45,003 bases of DNA from Saccoglossus kowalevskii (GCF_000003605.2 NW_003131860.1:492460-537462); one strand, 5' to 3'. Shown: positions 1-11,826, numbered from the stretch's first letter. Translations and numbers: made by a program. The notes: generated from the letters alone by a model not told the origin.

Positions 1-3000
1 GTAAGTTTCAATCTGAGCCTGAAAAATACATTAAGGTCTTGACATCATTATAAACACTGACCCAGCATGCAACTCAACATGTTATTATTTCCATGAAATT
101 CTCCTACGTACGTCTTCAATTTAACACTTTCTTCTATGCTATCGATAAAGAGCCATTGCTCAAAACGTCTAGCTATTTTTAATAGTTATTTAGGACTACG
201 ATTACCAAATATTATCTTCTATATATCTGTTCTCCATTGATCGTTATGGAAAACAGCTTAACTCTGTACGTGCAATAGGCGATTTGGACACACACAAACG
301 AAACAAAATCATGTTTTACAACAATTTCTACACAAAGTCTGGATTTCCAGCTTTGGTCAGTCTCTAGCCCTGATTACAGTCCTGTAGGTTGGCCTCCTTC
401 CGTTGATCATTCGGCCCCACATGTTAGCCAGTCTCTAACATCGTCTTTCCAAATATCCATGGAAATAATCGTTGGAAACACGTATTAAATGTTTGTAAAT
501 TACTCTATATTAGACTAGCATGTTTAAAGTTAGTACTCGGCTGATTAATTTTCGGTAATATCTGGTTGGACTTTCAACTGTTCTATGATGCTGTTTATAA
601 ACTGTTTTTTTAAACTAGACAAACCACTGTTTACAATTTGTTGGTCTAATATTATATTAGACTAGCCATGCATTTTAAAATTAATTGCTGTCCATGATGA
701 GTTTAATTAGAATGTGTAACCTATATGCTCTGTTTCCGTAATATACCTTATTAGACGGGAATGGCCGCCAAGGTCTCGTTGGGAGTGTGAGCGCCGTGAG
801 ACTTATTCTGGACCCTCAAATAGCCGCTCTGTCTCACACTTTTGTGCACACCGATTCATTGATCTGTGTAACTTTTGGTATTGTGTGAGGACATGATCAT
901 GATACGATGTGGCGACCACTTTGATGGTATAAAAACACTTTAACATTGGTTGATAAGATAAATATATTTTAATATACCTAAAATAAGAATGAACATATAT
1001 ATATATATATATTACGACTGACGAGGTATTATTTGTTTTTCTGGATTATTTCAAAAGCCTGCGATTTTAAAAATGATAAATGATTTTCTTCTATGAAACT
1101 GTTGTAATTGCAAATATGTCTGACATATTCACTGAACAATACGGTTGTGTTTCACAAAAAAACAATCTGTCACAATGGAAATATAGCCCCAGGATTGTAC
1201 ACAATAGACCAGTGAAAACAACCAGTTTTCACAAGCATTATGAATGGGCTACTGAACTTATTGCAATTTCTTAGATCCGGTTCATGGCAACAGAGTGAAA
1301 TTTACTAAAATCCGATTACGAAGCCTGGCAACACCGAAGTCGATCAATGATGAGGTATTTTTCAAACATATCGATTTAAATAAAAAAGAATTTTGATCGC
1401 CACGTGTTATACCTTTTCCTGATTAGTCTAATTTGTATTTTTTTTAAACAATACTGCTAGTTCTCGAAATTCTAAAATCCGTGACAATTTCAATGAGCAA
1501 CAAATTTATTAAAACATTTTTTTTATATACATGTTAGTAAAACTCGCAGTTTTGATTCATGAATATGCAGATTAGTAAATCACGAATATGTATTCTTATG
1601 CAAATTAGCGAATAATCAGGCATTTTTTTTTAACTCGAACAGCTTGTCTAGTTGCTTGAATGGCATTTTAGAAAGATCAAGTTTTTCAGAAAAGCTCTTC
1701 TCCTGAAATGCAGATTACCTCAAAAGAAAGGTATATTCTTTCGATTAGTATCCCTAACAGTGCTTTACGTTTGACAAACCCTGATATTAACGAAAAACTC
1801 ACGGCTAACAACATAATACTCCTAGATGAAAGAGATTGGCAAGTGTAAGAAAATGTTTTTTTTTTATATCACTTTCAACAGTTGACCACAGTTTGCTGTC
1901 ATAAATACACTCTAACTCAAATAGCAATAATGGTATAAAGAACATAAACAAAAATAACGGATATCATGTGAGCAACTGTGATATATGTCTGATTCTATGG
2001 TTTCAGATTCGGTAATTAGATCTGAACATTAAATATTAGTGTATTGTACAGCTGCAATAATTTTGCTCTCCCCTACTGTAACAGATCTAGGCGTTGTTGT
2101 TTCACACTCGTCTACTTTATCTTGCTAAGTTTGACACTCTTCGAAGCAGTATTGATATTTCCGCTACTTACTCGAAACTGATACCAACACTGCTTCTCGC
2201 AAAACCTCAAGTTATTCCAGTATTGATCTATACAGCATACACAACCATATTTTCCATGTTTGACGCACAAACACAAAAGAGTACTTTACACAATAAATTA
2301 TCTTGAATCCATACGTTGAAATTTTTTTTTGTATCCATGCTCTTTAATTTTCATTTTATTATGTTTGCATACATATAAATTGAAATGCATAAATTTAAAA
2401 AATGTGCTTGCGTTTGTTCATGACTGCTCATTCATTTTTATCTGTTGTTTATTGCAGTGGTTTCCAGAAGCCTTGGGTAGCATTCATCACACATGGCGCT
2501 CTGGGTGCCTGAGGATAATAGGCATGGAAATATGGCGAACTAATACACCTTTTTAGATTGATAATCTGTAGCAAATCTGTCTAAACTGATCTCTTCCTTG
2601 TTTCATTTTCCTTTTACTCCATTTCTTATTCTTGGTTGTTTTGTTATTACATTTATCTTATTTGCGGTATTATAGCTGTCGCTTCTCAAAATATTATATA
2701 ACTTGAAATGCAGGATCGGTGTATGACGAATGATAATCTCAATCTCAAAAACGATAAAAAGAACACCAATTTCAGAGTTTTATAAAAAATAACAACTTTC
2801 CAAATTCCTATTTTATTTTAAGTTACCAATACGTTTCCACGTGTCTTCTTTATCAAACTACACAGTGCAGCTTGTCAACGGAATCACCAACACCTTAGTT
2901 ATTGTGGTTGTAGCTTGATGAAGAGGAATCTTCAATACCCGGGCCTCGAAACCTAACTTGAATTATAACACTATTCTACTAGGACATTGTAAAATGGCTA

Positions 3001-4217
3001 TTTATACAGCGAAGGTTACTTATACAATATTTGTTTCAAATGGGGGAACAAAAATAAAACTTGAAAATATAGAAACACATTTTAATCATATTGATCTACG
3101 AATTAGCACAACATTTCTTACGCACAGGGTTCGAGACAAAGTTAGGTATGTCATAACTAATATATGGGGCATGCAGTTCAATTAAATATAATAAAGTAGC
3201 TGGAACACATTTGTCAACACGAAGCGAATTAAACATTTTTTAAAGAAAATGTGATGTAAAGTCAATTACAATTAGATGAAACTAATCCGTAATTTACACA
3301 GCCAGAGTGGCACCAAACCTCGCCTACGTCTCGGATTGATACAATGCTCTGGTGCTAAGTACTCACGACTGTTGACATAAAATCACAGACAACATTGACC
3401 TTCTCGAAACCAAGTGAACATATCGTGGTAGTATATATAACAACAATATTTTGGTCACTGTGTGATACTGGTTTTAAATGTTATCTTCCTATTTTGATAG
3501 TTGCAACTCCTGTTGTCTTAGAAATAAGATTTGACATTGAGGCAATCGGTCTTGTACATCGGCTTCATGCTGCAACTCAGTTGTCCATAGCCTACGATTA
3601 TGAATGGAACCGTGATGGTGACGGAGGAAAAATTGAATATTTCAGCCGCGTGGCATTTACCCGGAAGCAAAGTATCACAGGGTCCAGGGCCCAAGTGTTA
3701 TAATGTGGCCGATCGCTAAATGTTGATGCACTTGGTGCGTACCTGATAAATCTAAATTTCTGATTTGTGATTAATATATTCGTAATACATATGCCAATTA
3801 CATTTACATTTTATTGTTTATTGTCTTTTAGGCCACAGGCCCATATGACTATACATAACAAAAAAAAACATATGCCAATGATGCTATACAATTGTCAAAC
3901 TACTGAGAATGTCGGAGGTGTGAAAAATATAGTATTTCCGTCTTTTTAAATGTTTGATCGCCAAACGAAGTGACTAATCACTTTTTCCAACCAATCTAGA
4001 AAATTCGAGATCATTCTAGTTAGCAGTTCTCTCAAACAAGCCCACGATGAGGAGAGGGGGCACTTAGATAAAAGGACTTCGATTCTCATTGGGCCCCAAT
4101 GAAATTGCATATATTCAACATTAGAAAATACACAGAGTTTGTACCACATGTATTGTTGAATGCAATGATGTAAATATTCCATAAATGGTAGTGTTATTGC
4201 GCTGGGCTTGCCTATGA
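1..4217. other. Non-coding stretch without recognisable gene
   Basis: No recognisable protein or RNA gene was found here. The first six bases are GTAAGT, a consensus splice donor, so the window may open exactly at an exon-intron junction of a plus-strand gene; this is inference. A short open segment after a TTTATTGCAG acceptor-like site near 2456 and an open frame at 3395-3703 have no similarity I can name. The sequence is AT-rich with many homopolymer runs. Confidence 0.5.
994..1012. repeat. (AT)n microsatellite
   Basis: A short uninterrupted AT dinucleotide run, about nine units long. Confidence 0.9.
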
Positions 4218-4553
4218 TTGGTAGACGCAGAGTTCGCAGAGAAACCTATCAAGAAAGTCGACAAGATCAGAAGACTTGTCATCGCGATACGCGTTGCTCT
4301 GCATTACTACTGGCAACCCATGTCGTTAGGTGGCAATTTTCTTGAAACAGATCGAACAGAACCAATTGTTGCTGCCATTAATCATAGACTAATCAATAAA
4401 ATTACATTTCTAGGAAGTTATGTGGAAACTATTTTATTTTATTTAAAAAGTGGTACAATAGAAACTCCTATTATGTTTTATTTGTCAGTTTCTTGGATAT
4501 ACCCTCTGAGAAAGAGACTAATGGTATTTAACGCTGTTTGTGTATTATTCTAG
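4218..4553 (+). CDS. Unidentified open frame, possible terminal exon
   Basis: A 111-codon open frame. Its first two thirds have coding-like character: mixed third positions, and charged and aliphatic residues well interspersed (for example KPIKKVDKIRRLVIAIRVAL). The last third becomes AT-rich and hydrophobic, like translated non-coding DNA. The in-frame start is not a clear ATG start, and an AG acceptor-like site (GACGCAG) lies just inside it, so a terminal exon is more likely than a complete gene. An AATAAA signal follows at 4702-4707. The stop is about 300 bp from the stop of the minus-strand dioxygenase gene, so the two would be convergent. I recognise no domain. It could equally be a decayed exon or a chance open frame. 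Confidence 0.25.
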   Translation: MVDAEFAEKPIKKVDKIRRLVIAIRVALHYYWQPMSLGGNFLETDRTEPIVAAINHRLINKITFLGSYVETILFYLKSGTIETPIMFYLSVSWIYPLRKRLMVFNAVCVLF

Positions 4554-4861
4554 GGGAATTTAATGACAAATAGGTCGTATTATGTCAATCCTGTACAATT
4601 ACATGTGCACACATTTTAATCTAACGATTTTCATATCAGTGATTATTTCAAAGTTAGGATGGTCAAAGTCGTTGTAATTGAATCACTGGATTAGAGAGAG
4701 AAATAAATGTAATTACGAAAAACAAAGTTTCAAACTCGATAGGTAACTTTGAATGATCCCATATCTATCTTATTTAAGTACATCTAACTGCAACGAACAA
4801 AACAAAGATATTAGTACAACTGTTTATCTAACAGTTCATTTTTGGCAAAGCTAACTAAAGA

Positions 4862-5044
4862 CTATAATTCTTTCTTCTGTTTCAATTGTGAAAGGTCATA
4901 CTTCTTTGTTGGAGATTCTTTTCCAGCGACAGTTACTCTGTGCAGAACACGTAAACCAACTTCACTACGTCTTCGTTGAGAGGACGGTGGTGCAACATGC
5001 GCGAGAGCCAGATTGTCAGATATGATGAAATCTCCAGGTTCCCA
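4862..5044 (-). CDS. TauD-like gene, exon 4 (terminal)
   Basis: The acceptor is TTTATTTTAG. The exon opens WEPGDFIISDN, the W-x-P-G-D-x-x-x-x-D-N signature before the second metal histidine (His274 in ALAHVAPP). Arg290 in LRVLHR corresponds to the 2-oxoglutarate-binding arginine, and Arg294 to the second conserved arginine. The His-to-Arg spacing is 16 residues against 11 in the bacterial enzyme, a small insertion rich in Arg and Ser. The protein ends in a lysine-rich tail before TAG at 4862-4864. No canonical AATAAA follows on this strand close by. Confidence 0.94.
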   Translation of the reverse strand, partial: WEPGDFIISDNLALAHVAPPSSQRRRSEVGLRVLHRVTVAGKESPTKKYDLSQLKQKKEL

Positions 5045-8000
5045 CTAAAATAAAGAGTATGATGAACATAAGAAACATGGATATCGTACACGGAACCATT
5101 GGTGTGTGTAATATGGTAATTCCAATACGACTATTCATAGTTGTAAATGCACGCGCGGGAATTGAGTCCCAAGCGACGATAAAAACACACGCTAAAAACG
5201 CAAAGGCTTATGGATAGACGCTATGGCCATCTGACGCATGCGTAGGTGGCGACCCCCCACTTTAAGAAATAGTAGTTAGCTTATTTTAAGAATGGGACTC
5301 ATGTTCATTAACACGATAATTGAAACTTTTGTAAATTATATTTATGTTCGAATAAAACCGTGCCTTTGGTTAGTTTGTCTGAAAAATTACATTTTTTGGA
5401 TTTGTTTACTTATAAGAATTTGAATTTAGTACTGTCTATCAAAACCAACACCTCAGTATTTTAAAAAAAAAATATCGTGCCTCAGAATATTGTTGTTTTT
5501 TTTGCCTCTGTTTGTCAATAATTGCTGAATAAATTATTGTTATTGAAAGCTGGATATATTATTACCCCCAGAAATTCCATTAGTGTATATGTACGAAGCA
5601 CATCATTCTCCGTCGCAGAGACTATGGGTCTTTCATCACTAAGCTAGGTAGTCGCCAGGGAACGTCCCACTCGTCTCTGTCACAAGCTAATTTAAATATT
5701 AATGATCGGACCTACTTTTTGCTTTGCCGTGAGTGCGTTCGCGTCGCTCCCTGGGGATGCCTCAAACGACGTGGTAGGAAGTAGATGTATTGGTCCGTTG
5801 CTATGCGAGCGAAACTCGTATAAAATGTATAAAATTTATTTTGAAATCACGCCCACTAGCATTTTATGTTAGAGAAAATTACTTAAACATCTTTTTACCT
5901 ATCGATTTCGTAGTTCGCTATCTTTTTCCTAACATCGCCCAGTTGTGACGTCATATAGCAGACCAACAAAAACTGCGGGCAGGCGCGAGGCGCCCGCGTC
6001 ACCTAGAGGCAATGATGCGAACGCACAGACGATTTGAACTGACGATTCACATCTACGTCTCCTACCGCACGATCTACTTTTTCATTATTTTAACATTTTG
6101 AAAAGATTTTAGCACTGAATGTAAAAATATTTGACATATTTATTTTAAATAACAAACATTTTTTTCAACAGAAGCTAGGATATCATAAACAAATGAATTT
6201 AAAAAAACGCGGAATACTAACAATTTTGGTGTAAAATATCGCCTGTGGCAGAGTCTAGTTGCAGCTCTCTGTGGCTCCCTAGGTCAAGAAGACTCTGCAA
6301 GGGAGAGTGGAAGCACATATGCGAAGATTTCAGACAATACTGACTTGTATACCTAATTAGCAGAAGTCACAAAGGTAAAAAAATGCGCGTGTATAAAATT
6401 ACAATAAAAACACAATAGAATCAGGGGACTGATGTTCTGCAATAAGTTGAATGAACAAACCGATTTGGGGTATTTCCACAAGGTATATGTGCGTTTTTTA
6501 ATGGCGTCATTAATTATGCAAATTGTATGCAAATATCATTTGCGGTAGGATAAAAAAACTTTTACACGATAAAGTGTCTCGAATGTACATTCGAAAAAAA
6601 GTATAAACAATACATTTTGATAAAATAGAATAGATAAATATTACCTTATGTGAATACTGGACAGTGTGTTTGTCTTTTGTGAACACGTGGTCTATTTCTT
6701 TCTTTAAAGCTTGTGTTTCTTTCATGTTCGTTAGTCTTTGGTTAACATTACCTCTGTCCCAATAAAATGCCCCAGTTAATCCAGTATGTAGACATAACAC
6801 CTGGTTAAGATATGACCATACACTATGTCAATCTGAGGTTTATATGTCATATTTGCACCGAGCTTAGCTTGTATTGATCACTACTTCATTTTTAGAACAT
6901 TTACGGAACATTTCACTTGTTGGAAATTGGAGATAATGGTCGGTTCATTGCGTGTTTAAATATTACTCCGTCGTCTCTTTTACTATTGCTTGAATTCATT
7001 TTTTTACTAGCTTGCATGTAAAGTGGTAACCGGATTTTAGCATATTGTTAAAAAGTTGGACTAAATCATATTTTCTACAGTTTTACCTTTTTACCACTTT
7101 CGGGATGTGAATAAATGAGAGGGTGAATCACGTCTGTACCATGGGGATTTCTCACGACCCATAACCTCTCCCAACGATGTCTTTGCCTGTGCGATAACCC
7201 CTCGATGATATCATTCAATGGCGCAAACACTACAAGAAAGTATAGAACAAGATTATAATTTATTTCATAACAGTTATAATTACGACTCAAGTATCTTGTT
7301 GTTTATCCGATAGCAGTTTCCTATTTATTTATTGTATTGGAGGGGGGGGGGGTAAACTTCAAGAAGCAATATAGCCAAATTGCTGTGAGCCACAATATTT
7401 CGAATCCTGGCAAATGATCGCCCTACCTACCCAATGCGCACAAATTGAAACTATTGAATACTTCACATTATAGTCTTAAAATCCCAATACAACTTTATGA
7501 ATGACCTCAAAACCTCACTGTGTTATTAACTCGTTTAGCAGTATGTCAGTACTCTCCTGTGAGAGGGAATAATACATAAACGAACATATGTTTATGTGAA
7601 TATTCATTTAAAATAGACCGATATACGCTGGCCTTCACCGTCCTCTGTAATTATCGATGTTCTTAAAAAAAGTTGATGATGTTTATACACAGCGGACGTT
7701 TTAGCAAAGTGCATATACTTGGTACTGTTCAGGTAGAAGCGTCCGTTGACCTTTGACCTATTTATTCATTGTAATTCTATTCTATGTTCTATTAGGATGA
7801 AAAATTACGGAATACCTGGAAATACATGTCACTTACACGTTTCCGCGCCTCTTGATATGTTGACCATATGATATATAGAGTAACTGCACGGTTTTTGCAA
7901 GTACTGTCCATCAATATGCCACCCCGTGTTGCCAACTCCCACTTGGCCTTCCGATGCATCATTGGACACGCGGAATATATTCAAAGATGGTGATTTTGGG

Positions 8001-8311
8001 TGTTTGTAAAAACTCGTAGATTCTAGCTCACCAAACCATCGGCCAATCTCCACGTGTTTATCCGGTGAAATATTGCGTTGATTCTTGAAAATCAAAATAC
8101 GATGCTCGGTGACGTCTTTCTTAATTGTCTCGATCACATTTTCGGGTAATGGATTTCCCAGATCAATACTATGTACTTCGCATCCCAGTTGTATAGGTTT
8201 CAATTCATAAAAAGTCACTAACTTCACCAGGTTGCAAAAAATGGTGAATGTTAGATAACTGCTATGTTGACATGCCATACTGAACACGATGTAATACAAT
8301 GAAGTGCGCAT
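4862..8311 (-). CDS. TauD/TfdA-family Fe(II)/2-oxoglutarate dioxygenase, four exons
   Basis: The predicted product is a non-haem Fe(II) enzyme that couples 2-oxoglutarate and O2 to hydroxylation of a substrate. Bacterial TauD acts on taurine; the substrate here is unknown. Exons are 8311-7837, 7229-7087, 6800-6645 and 5044-4862, separated by GT-AG introns of 607, 286 and 1600 bp. Together they give 957 nt, or 318 residues from the ATG at 8311. All phases agree: one codon is split at the first junction and the other two junctions are phase 0. His132 and Asp134 (GWHIDGQ), His274 (LALAHVAPP) and Arg290 (LRVLHR) match the 2-His-1-carboxylate triad and the 2-oxoglutarate arginine. Bacterial TauD is about 280 residues, so the first ~30 residues (hydrophobic, unlike the family) may not be translated; an upstream exon with an acceptor near 8213 is an alternative. 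No targeting signal is clear. Family assignment is secure; exact 5' end and substrate are not. Confidence 0.94.
5149..5266 (-). mobile_element. MITE family A, copy 1, in intron 3 of the dioxygenase gene
   Basis: About 118 bp that match, in reverse complement, the split copy at 19926-20914 (shared GGAATTGAGTCCCAAGC, ACACACGCTAAAAAC and GATGGCCATAGCG, the last on the other strand). The right end reaches a TTTAA; the outer part of the left terminal repeat is lost or diverged. Confidence 0.75.
5267..6644. other. Remainder of intron 3 with two GC-rich patches
   Basis: Intronic sequence of the dioxygenase gene. Two patches, about 5630-5820 and 5940-6075, are much richer in CpG than their surroundings and share a similar block in inverted orientation (GTGGTAGGAAGTAGATGT against GCGGTAGGAGACGTAGATGT on the other strand). 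They may be the ends of a decayed transposon. Confidence 0.4.
6645..6800 (-). CDS. TauD-like gene, exon 3
   Basis: The acceptor is TTAACCAG and the donor AAG/GTAATA; the exon is exactly 52 codons. It begins VLCLHTGLTGAFYW, aligning with the segment in TauD proteins that follows SGK (strand, then the Asn/His-x-G-x-T turn). A lysine-rich helical part follows. Both boundaries are phase 0, consistent with exons 2 and 4. Confidence 0.92.
7087..7229 (-). CDS. TauD-like gene, exon 2
   Basis: The acceptor is TTTCTTGTAG. The split codon completes to Leu, giving GAETLFAPLND across the junction, which matches the conserved G-x-T-L-F/W segment after the HxD motif in TauD-family enzymes. The exon continues with NPHGTDVIHPLIYSHPESGK, the conserved HPLI/V...HPxSGxK segment, and ends at AAG before GTAAAA. 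It holds 47 full codons plus two bases. Confidence 0.92.
7837..8311 (-). CDS. TauD-like gene, exon 1 (or first recognised exon)
   Basis: Encodes the N-terminal strand of the fold (KPIQLGCEVHSIDLG), the region leading to ILIFKNQ, and the HxD metal motif in GWHIDGQ (His132, Asp134). It ends ACGT followed by the donor GTAAGT, leaving one base of a split codon. The upstream boundary is uncertain. ATG 8311 is the first in-frame ATG; a second lies at residue 12; the family-like part begins only near residue 31. Confidence 0.9.
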
Positions 8312-8463
8312 ATTGAATTCGGGGTACTTGAGGTAGCGTATTTTGAATTAATCGCATAGAGAGCGCTGCTAATATCAAAACAGGTAGTATTATTAACATG
8401 CTCGGATTTTCGAAGCTCCTTCGACGACAGCGTGACTGGGATGCCAACACACTTAGCTATCAA

Positions 8464-11400
8464 GGCATAATGATTTGTTTCAGTTATTGAAACAGTTTTC
8501 GTTTGTAAATGATGTCTTTATTGGATCATGCCGTAAACAGCCTAGTTAGTTACGTCACTTTTGTTTCGAGAAAGACGGGGAAAATAAGATTGTGCGTGGA
8601 ATGGTGTCTTTAACTCGACGCCAGACAGGACCTAAAAAGAAAAACTAATTTTCATTTTTTCAACATAATTTATTTTCTCACTCAATGCATCTGTTTAAAA
8701 AATACTTGTTTAAACAGCTGTCTATTTACGAATGCCTTCCTGGAGAAAAGTGAAATGAGACAGGTCAGTAGATATCAAAATACTTCGCTATCGATATTTA
8801 ACGTGCTGTGCAGTCACCATGGATCCAGATAGGTAAACTGAAAATAATCAGTTTCTTTATAGATCCTAGAATCCATGGTTTGGTTTAACATAAAATATAT
8901 AAGAATGTCAAAAGCCTACGTACAAGACAAGTTTTGAGTCACCACGCCCTCACCGACGGACTCTGGTTCATTGCGCGGAGGAGTGCGCCCTCAAGTGTTC
9001 ATAAACATTTTTTCTCCTGAAAATGTGTTATGTAAATATTGTTTGTATTAAAAATAATAATGATTTTATAGTATAGGAAAATTATATCAAGTATGCCATT
9101 TTAAAAAAAATTCCCATAATTACCGAACTTGCTACTGATACTATACTAGTAAACTAAACTTTGATAATGAGACATGGAGACATGCCGAAGTACGAAAGCG
9201 CCAACATGCGACGAGAAAGTTAAAGTCTAGTGGGGTAAATACGAAGTTTGAAATGTAAACTAGAATACAAAAAAAAAAAAAAAAACGTTTCGAGTAACAA
9301 TTTACTAACAAGAATAGCCAAGGATTAAAACAATGGTGGGTAATGATTTACTGCTCTTCACACTCTGCCTATCAACTTTCGATGGCCCAAAATTTCGTAC
9401 GTCTGGTCTCGGACGACAATAGCAGTCTGGGGTTTGCTGTAGTTATTGTATCCACGAGTTGATTTAAACCTACGTCACATCATAGACCATCCTGTATGTT
9501 TGATGGTGAGATTTAATCATAAAGCCTGTTTTCTAGGATCTACGTTTATCTGTTGTTATTTCGCTAAAAATAGTACAACATTCTTTTCGGAAGATAAGCT
9601 GTTACATTGAAATTCTTCACAGGTGACCACGTGTTGGTGTTATCGTAATGACTATCTTTTTAACATTGTCCCCTAGTGGTATTCTCCCACACACATCGAC
9701 AAGGTATTTATAATTATATTCTTCGCCGCGAACTTAATTTTCTTATGTTTTTCATTTAACTCATCAAAAATCATCGACCTCCACTGCGCGTCGGTCGATG
9801 CTCCCGCTGTACTGTCTTCGTGCATATTTTGAAGTATCCTCGTAATAACCTCATAATATTTCCCATTTATTATCGCGGCAGCGCCATTGTAAAGAATACG
9901 TCATAAATTATTTTGTTTATTTTCTAATTATTTCTAAACTTTTAAAATGGTAAACATTTTTAATTTTCAAAATATTTAAATTTTAGAAAATTGAGGTTGT
10001 TCACGGTTCGAAATGATTGAAAATGGAGAAAACAACACTTTTGTGTTTTGTGAATCCGTACCGTCGCCATGGTTATCTATTGTTTTAACGCTCGCAGGCA
10101 GTTAGATAAAAAATAAATAAATAATTTGAAACATTGTCATGAACTAAAATGCAAATTGCCAGTTTGGTCGATCATGATTTAGGAGACTTTCTCTTGCCAT
10201 GGAAATAACCATTTGTTTAAATCTTATCTATAGGTGTTTGAAATTGACAAACATAGAATCTAATCCTCATTCACACCTACTTAGGCTTGTTGTAGTTTCA
10301 TTTGACAATCCTGAATATCAATGAAGCAGTATGTATACAGTGTACCATGAGTAGAACAGTCAACAAAAACTCGTGCACGAAAATAAAACGTCGAGTTATA
10401 ATTTGGGCGTGGTTTTTCAAAAGCGGGCGTGTTTTGTAAATTATGGGCGTGGTCATTTTTGTAACTCGTTCGTAACTCGATTAATTCAGCTTTCTCCGTT
10501 CCTATACATTTGGAATTGCAAAGATTTACTTGTGTTTGAAAGGACAGACTTTTAGTGAATCTTCTGTGGGCGAAAATTCAGAGACCATTAGATACTAGTA
10601 TGTCGTATTCTCGGGTGGACATCCGGGAATTTTCAAGTTCACCGCCTGGCAACCATCACGGTGAAAACAAATGCCGAATACTCTTAGAAAACTATACTTT
10701 GGAATAGTTGTTGAGACTCCCCTGAACATTGTAACAAGAACATCCTAACATGAGCAACGTATATAAATTTGGTCACTCTCGATTATTCAAAGTTGGGTTT
10801 GTGCTGTTTCCTCGACTGTAGCTGTTTTCACCAGCTCTTTGACAGGCATTCCACGGCAGCTCACACAGAGCCCATTGAAATACATGGTACAGTGACGCGC
10901 GTCTTAGCAACGCAGAACATTGTGTGACGTAAGACCGCTCCGGGAATGTTATTTCCAAGACCAAAATATCAAAGTAACCACGCTCAACAGAAAATTATGT
11001 ATTCTGTCGGTTCTCAATGATTACCTCCATAGTCACAGTGATCATAACCAGCATCGCCAAATGTAAAAAACGAAAATAAATACTAGCTGTCCCAATTTTC
11101 GCTCAATTTAGCAAAATTTGGACGATTTTTTGAGCCAAAAAAAGTGTCCTTATTGTCGATTTTGGGCTCTATTTTCAACTTCCACCCAAAATAAAGTACC
11201 CCTCCGGGGATTAAAAATTTCTAAAAGCAATGTAGGGAGAACAAAACTTGTACCTCAGTTTCCCAAGTATTTTGTGACATTTTTGGCACTTTGGTAAGGC
11301 AATAGCGATAATCATTTATTCGCTTTTGCGGCATTTAAAGGACGATGTTCTTGAATGCAAATACGGAAATATCATCAAAATCGAATAGTGACTAATTTTA

Positions 11401-11599
11401 GGGCGTACATTTGTATCTAGGGATCTATTTTCCCCTGCCCGAGACAAAATCTAAATTTCGGCAAACTCGATTTGATTTCTTTAAAATTTAATGTCTGCTA
11501 TAATATGTCATCTTCTTTCTTTTTCACAAAAAATATTTAAGGAGTCTTATGGTACAAGGACCTAGTAATCGACGCCAATGACACACTTGGCAAACGTGG
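8464..11599. other. Non-coding stretch upstream of the dioxygenase gene
   Basis: No gene was recognised. The dioxygenase promoter should lie in the first part, but no TATA box or initiator can be singled out. It contains an A-run near 9270, a perfect 8-bp inverted repeat CATCGACC/GGTCGATG near 9772-9801, the 20-bp repeat at 10401-10460, and moderately CpG-rich sequence near 10.6-10.95 kb. Confidence 0.45.
10401..10460 (+). repeat. Three-unit 20-bp tandem repeat with GGGCGTG boxes
   Basis: GGGCGTG occurs at 10405, 10425 and 10445, exactly 20 bp apart, in units of the form NNNNGGGCGTGKTTTTN. GGGCGTGG resembles the GC/CACCC box bound by KLF/Sp zinc-finger proteins; whether it is used is unknown. 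Confidence 0.6.
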
Positions 11600-11826
11600 T
11601 CGCAATGCAAGGGCGTGGCCCCACACAAGTCTCGCATTGTTCACACTGGTAAAAACACGTACTTTGCGAGACCTGATATGAACACCAAGATGGCGACGCT
11701 GTGAAAGTGGAGCTCGTTGTAATACACTAATTATGTTGGGATTTATTCACGCCAGCGAAAGAAACTAAGTATTCAAACATTTGTGGTTGCAGCAGAAGGC
11801 AAGAAGAGACGCCTTGAAGAAGCCCG
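11600..11826 (+). promoter_or_regulatory. Possible promoter and non-coding first exon
   Basis: A locally CpG-rich patch holding a GGGCGTGG box (11611), an 8-bp inverted repeat GTCTCGCA/TGCGAGAC (11629 and 11665) and CAAGATGGCGAC at 11686-11697, which matches the YY1 core AAGATGGCG often found at transcription starts. A strong splice donor CCCG/GTAAGT follows at 11827. Open frames before the donor lack a usable ATG, so this would be a 5' untranslated exon of a plus-strand gene. No matching coding exon was recognised in the window. Confidence 0.35.

Noticed and set aside
770-900. GC-richer patch with ATGGCCGCCAAGG and two open forward frames
   Set aside because: The ATG frame stops after nine codons and the other frames are under 50 codons with no recognisable product.
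8251-8463. Overlapping minus-strand frames upstream of dioxygenase exon 1
   Set aside because: They are in different frames from the dioxygenase and have no family features; at most they are 5' untranslated sequence.
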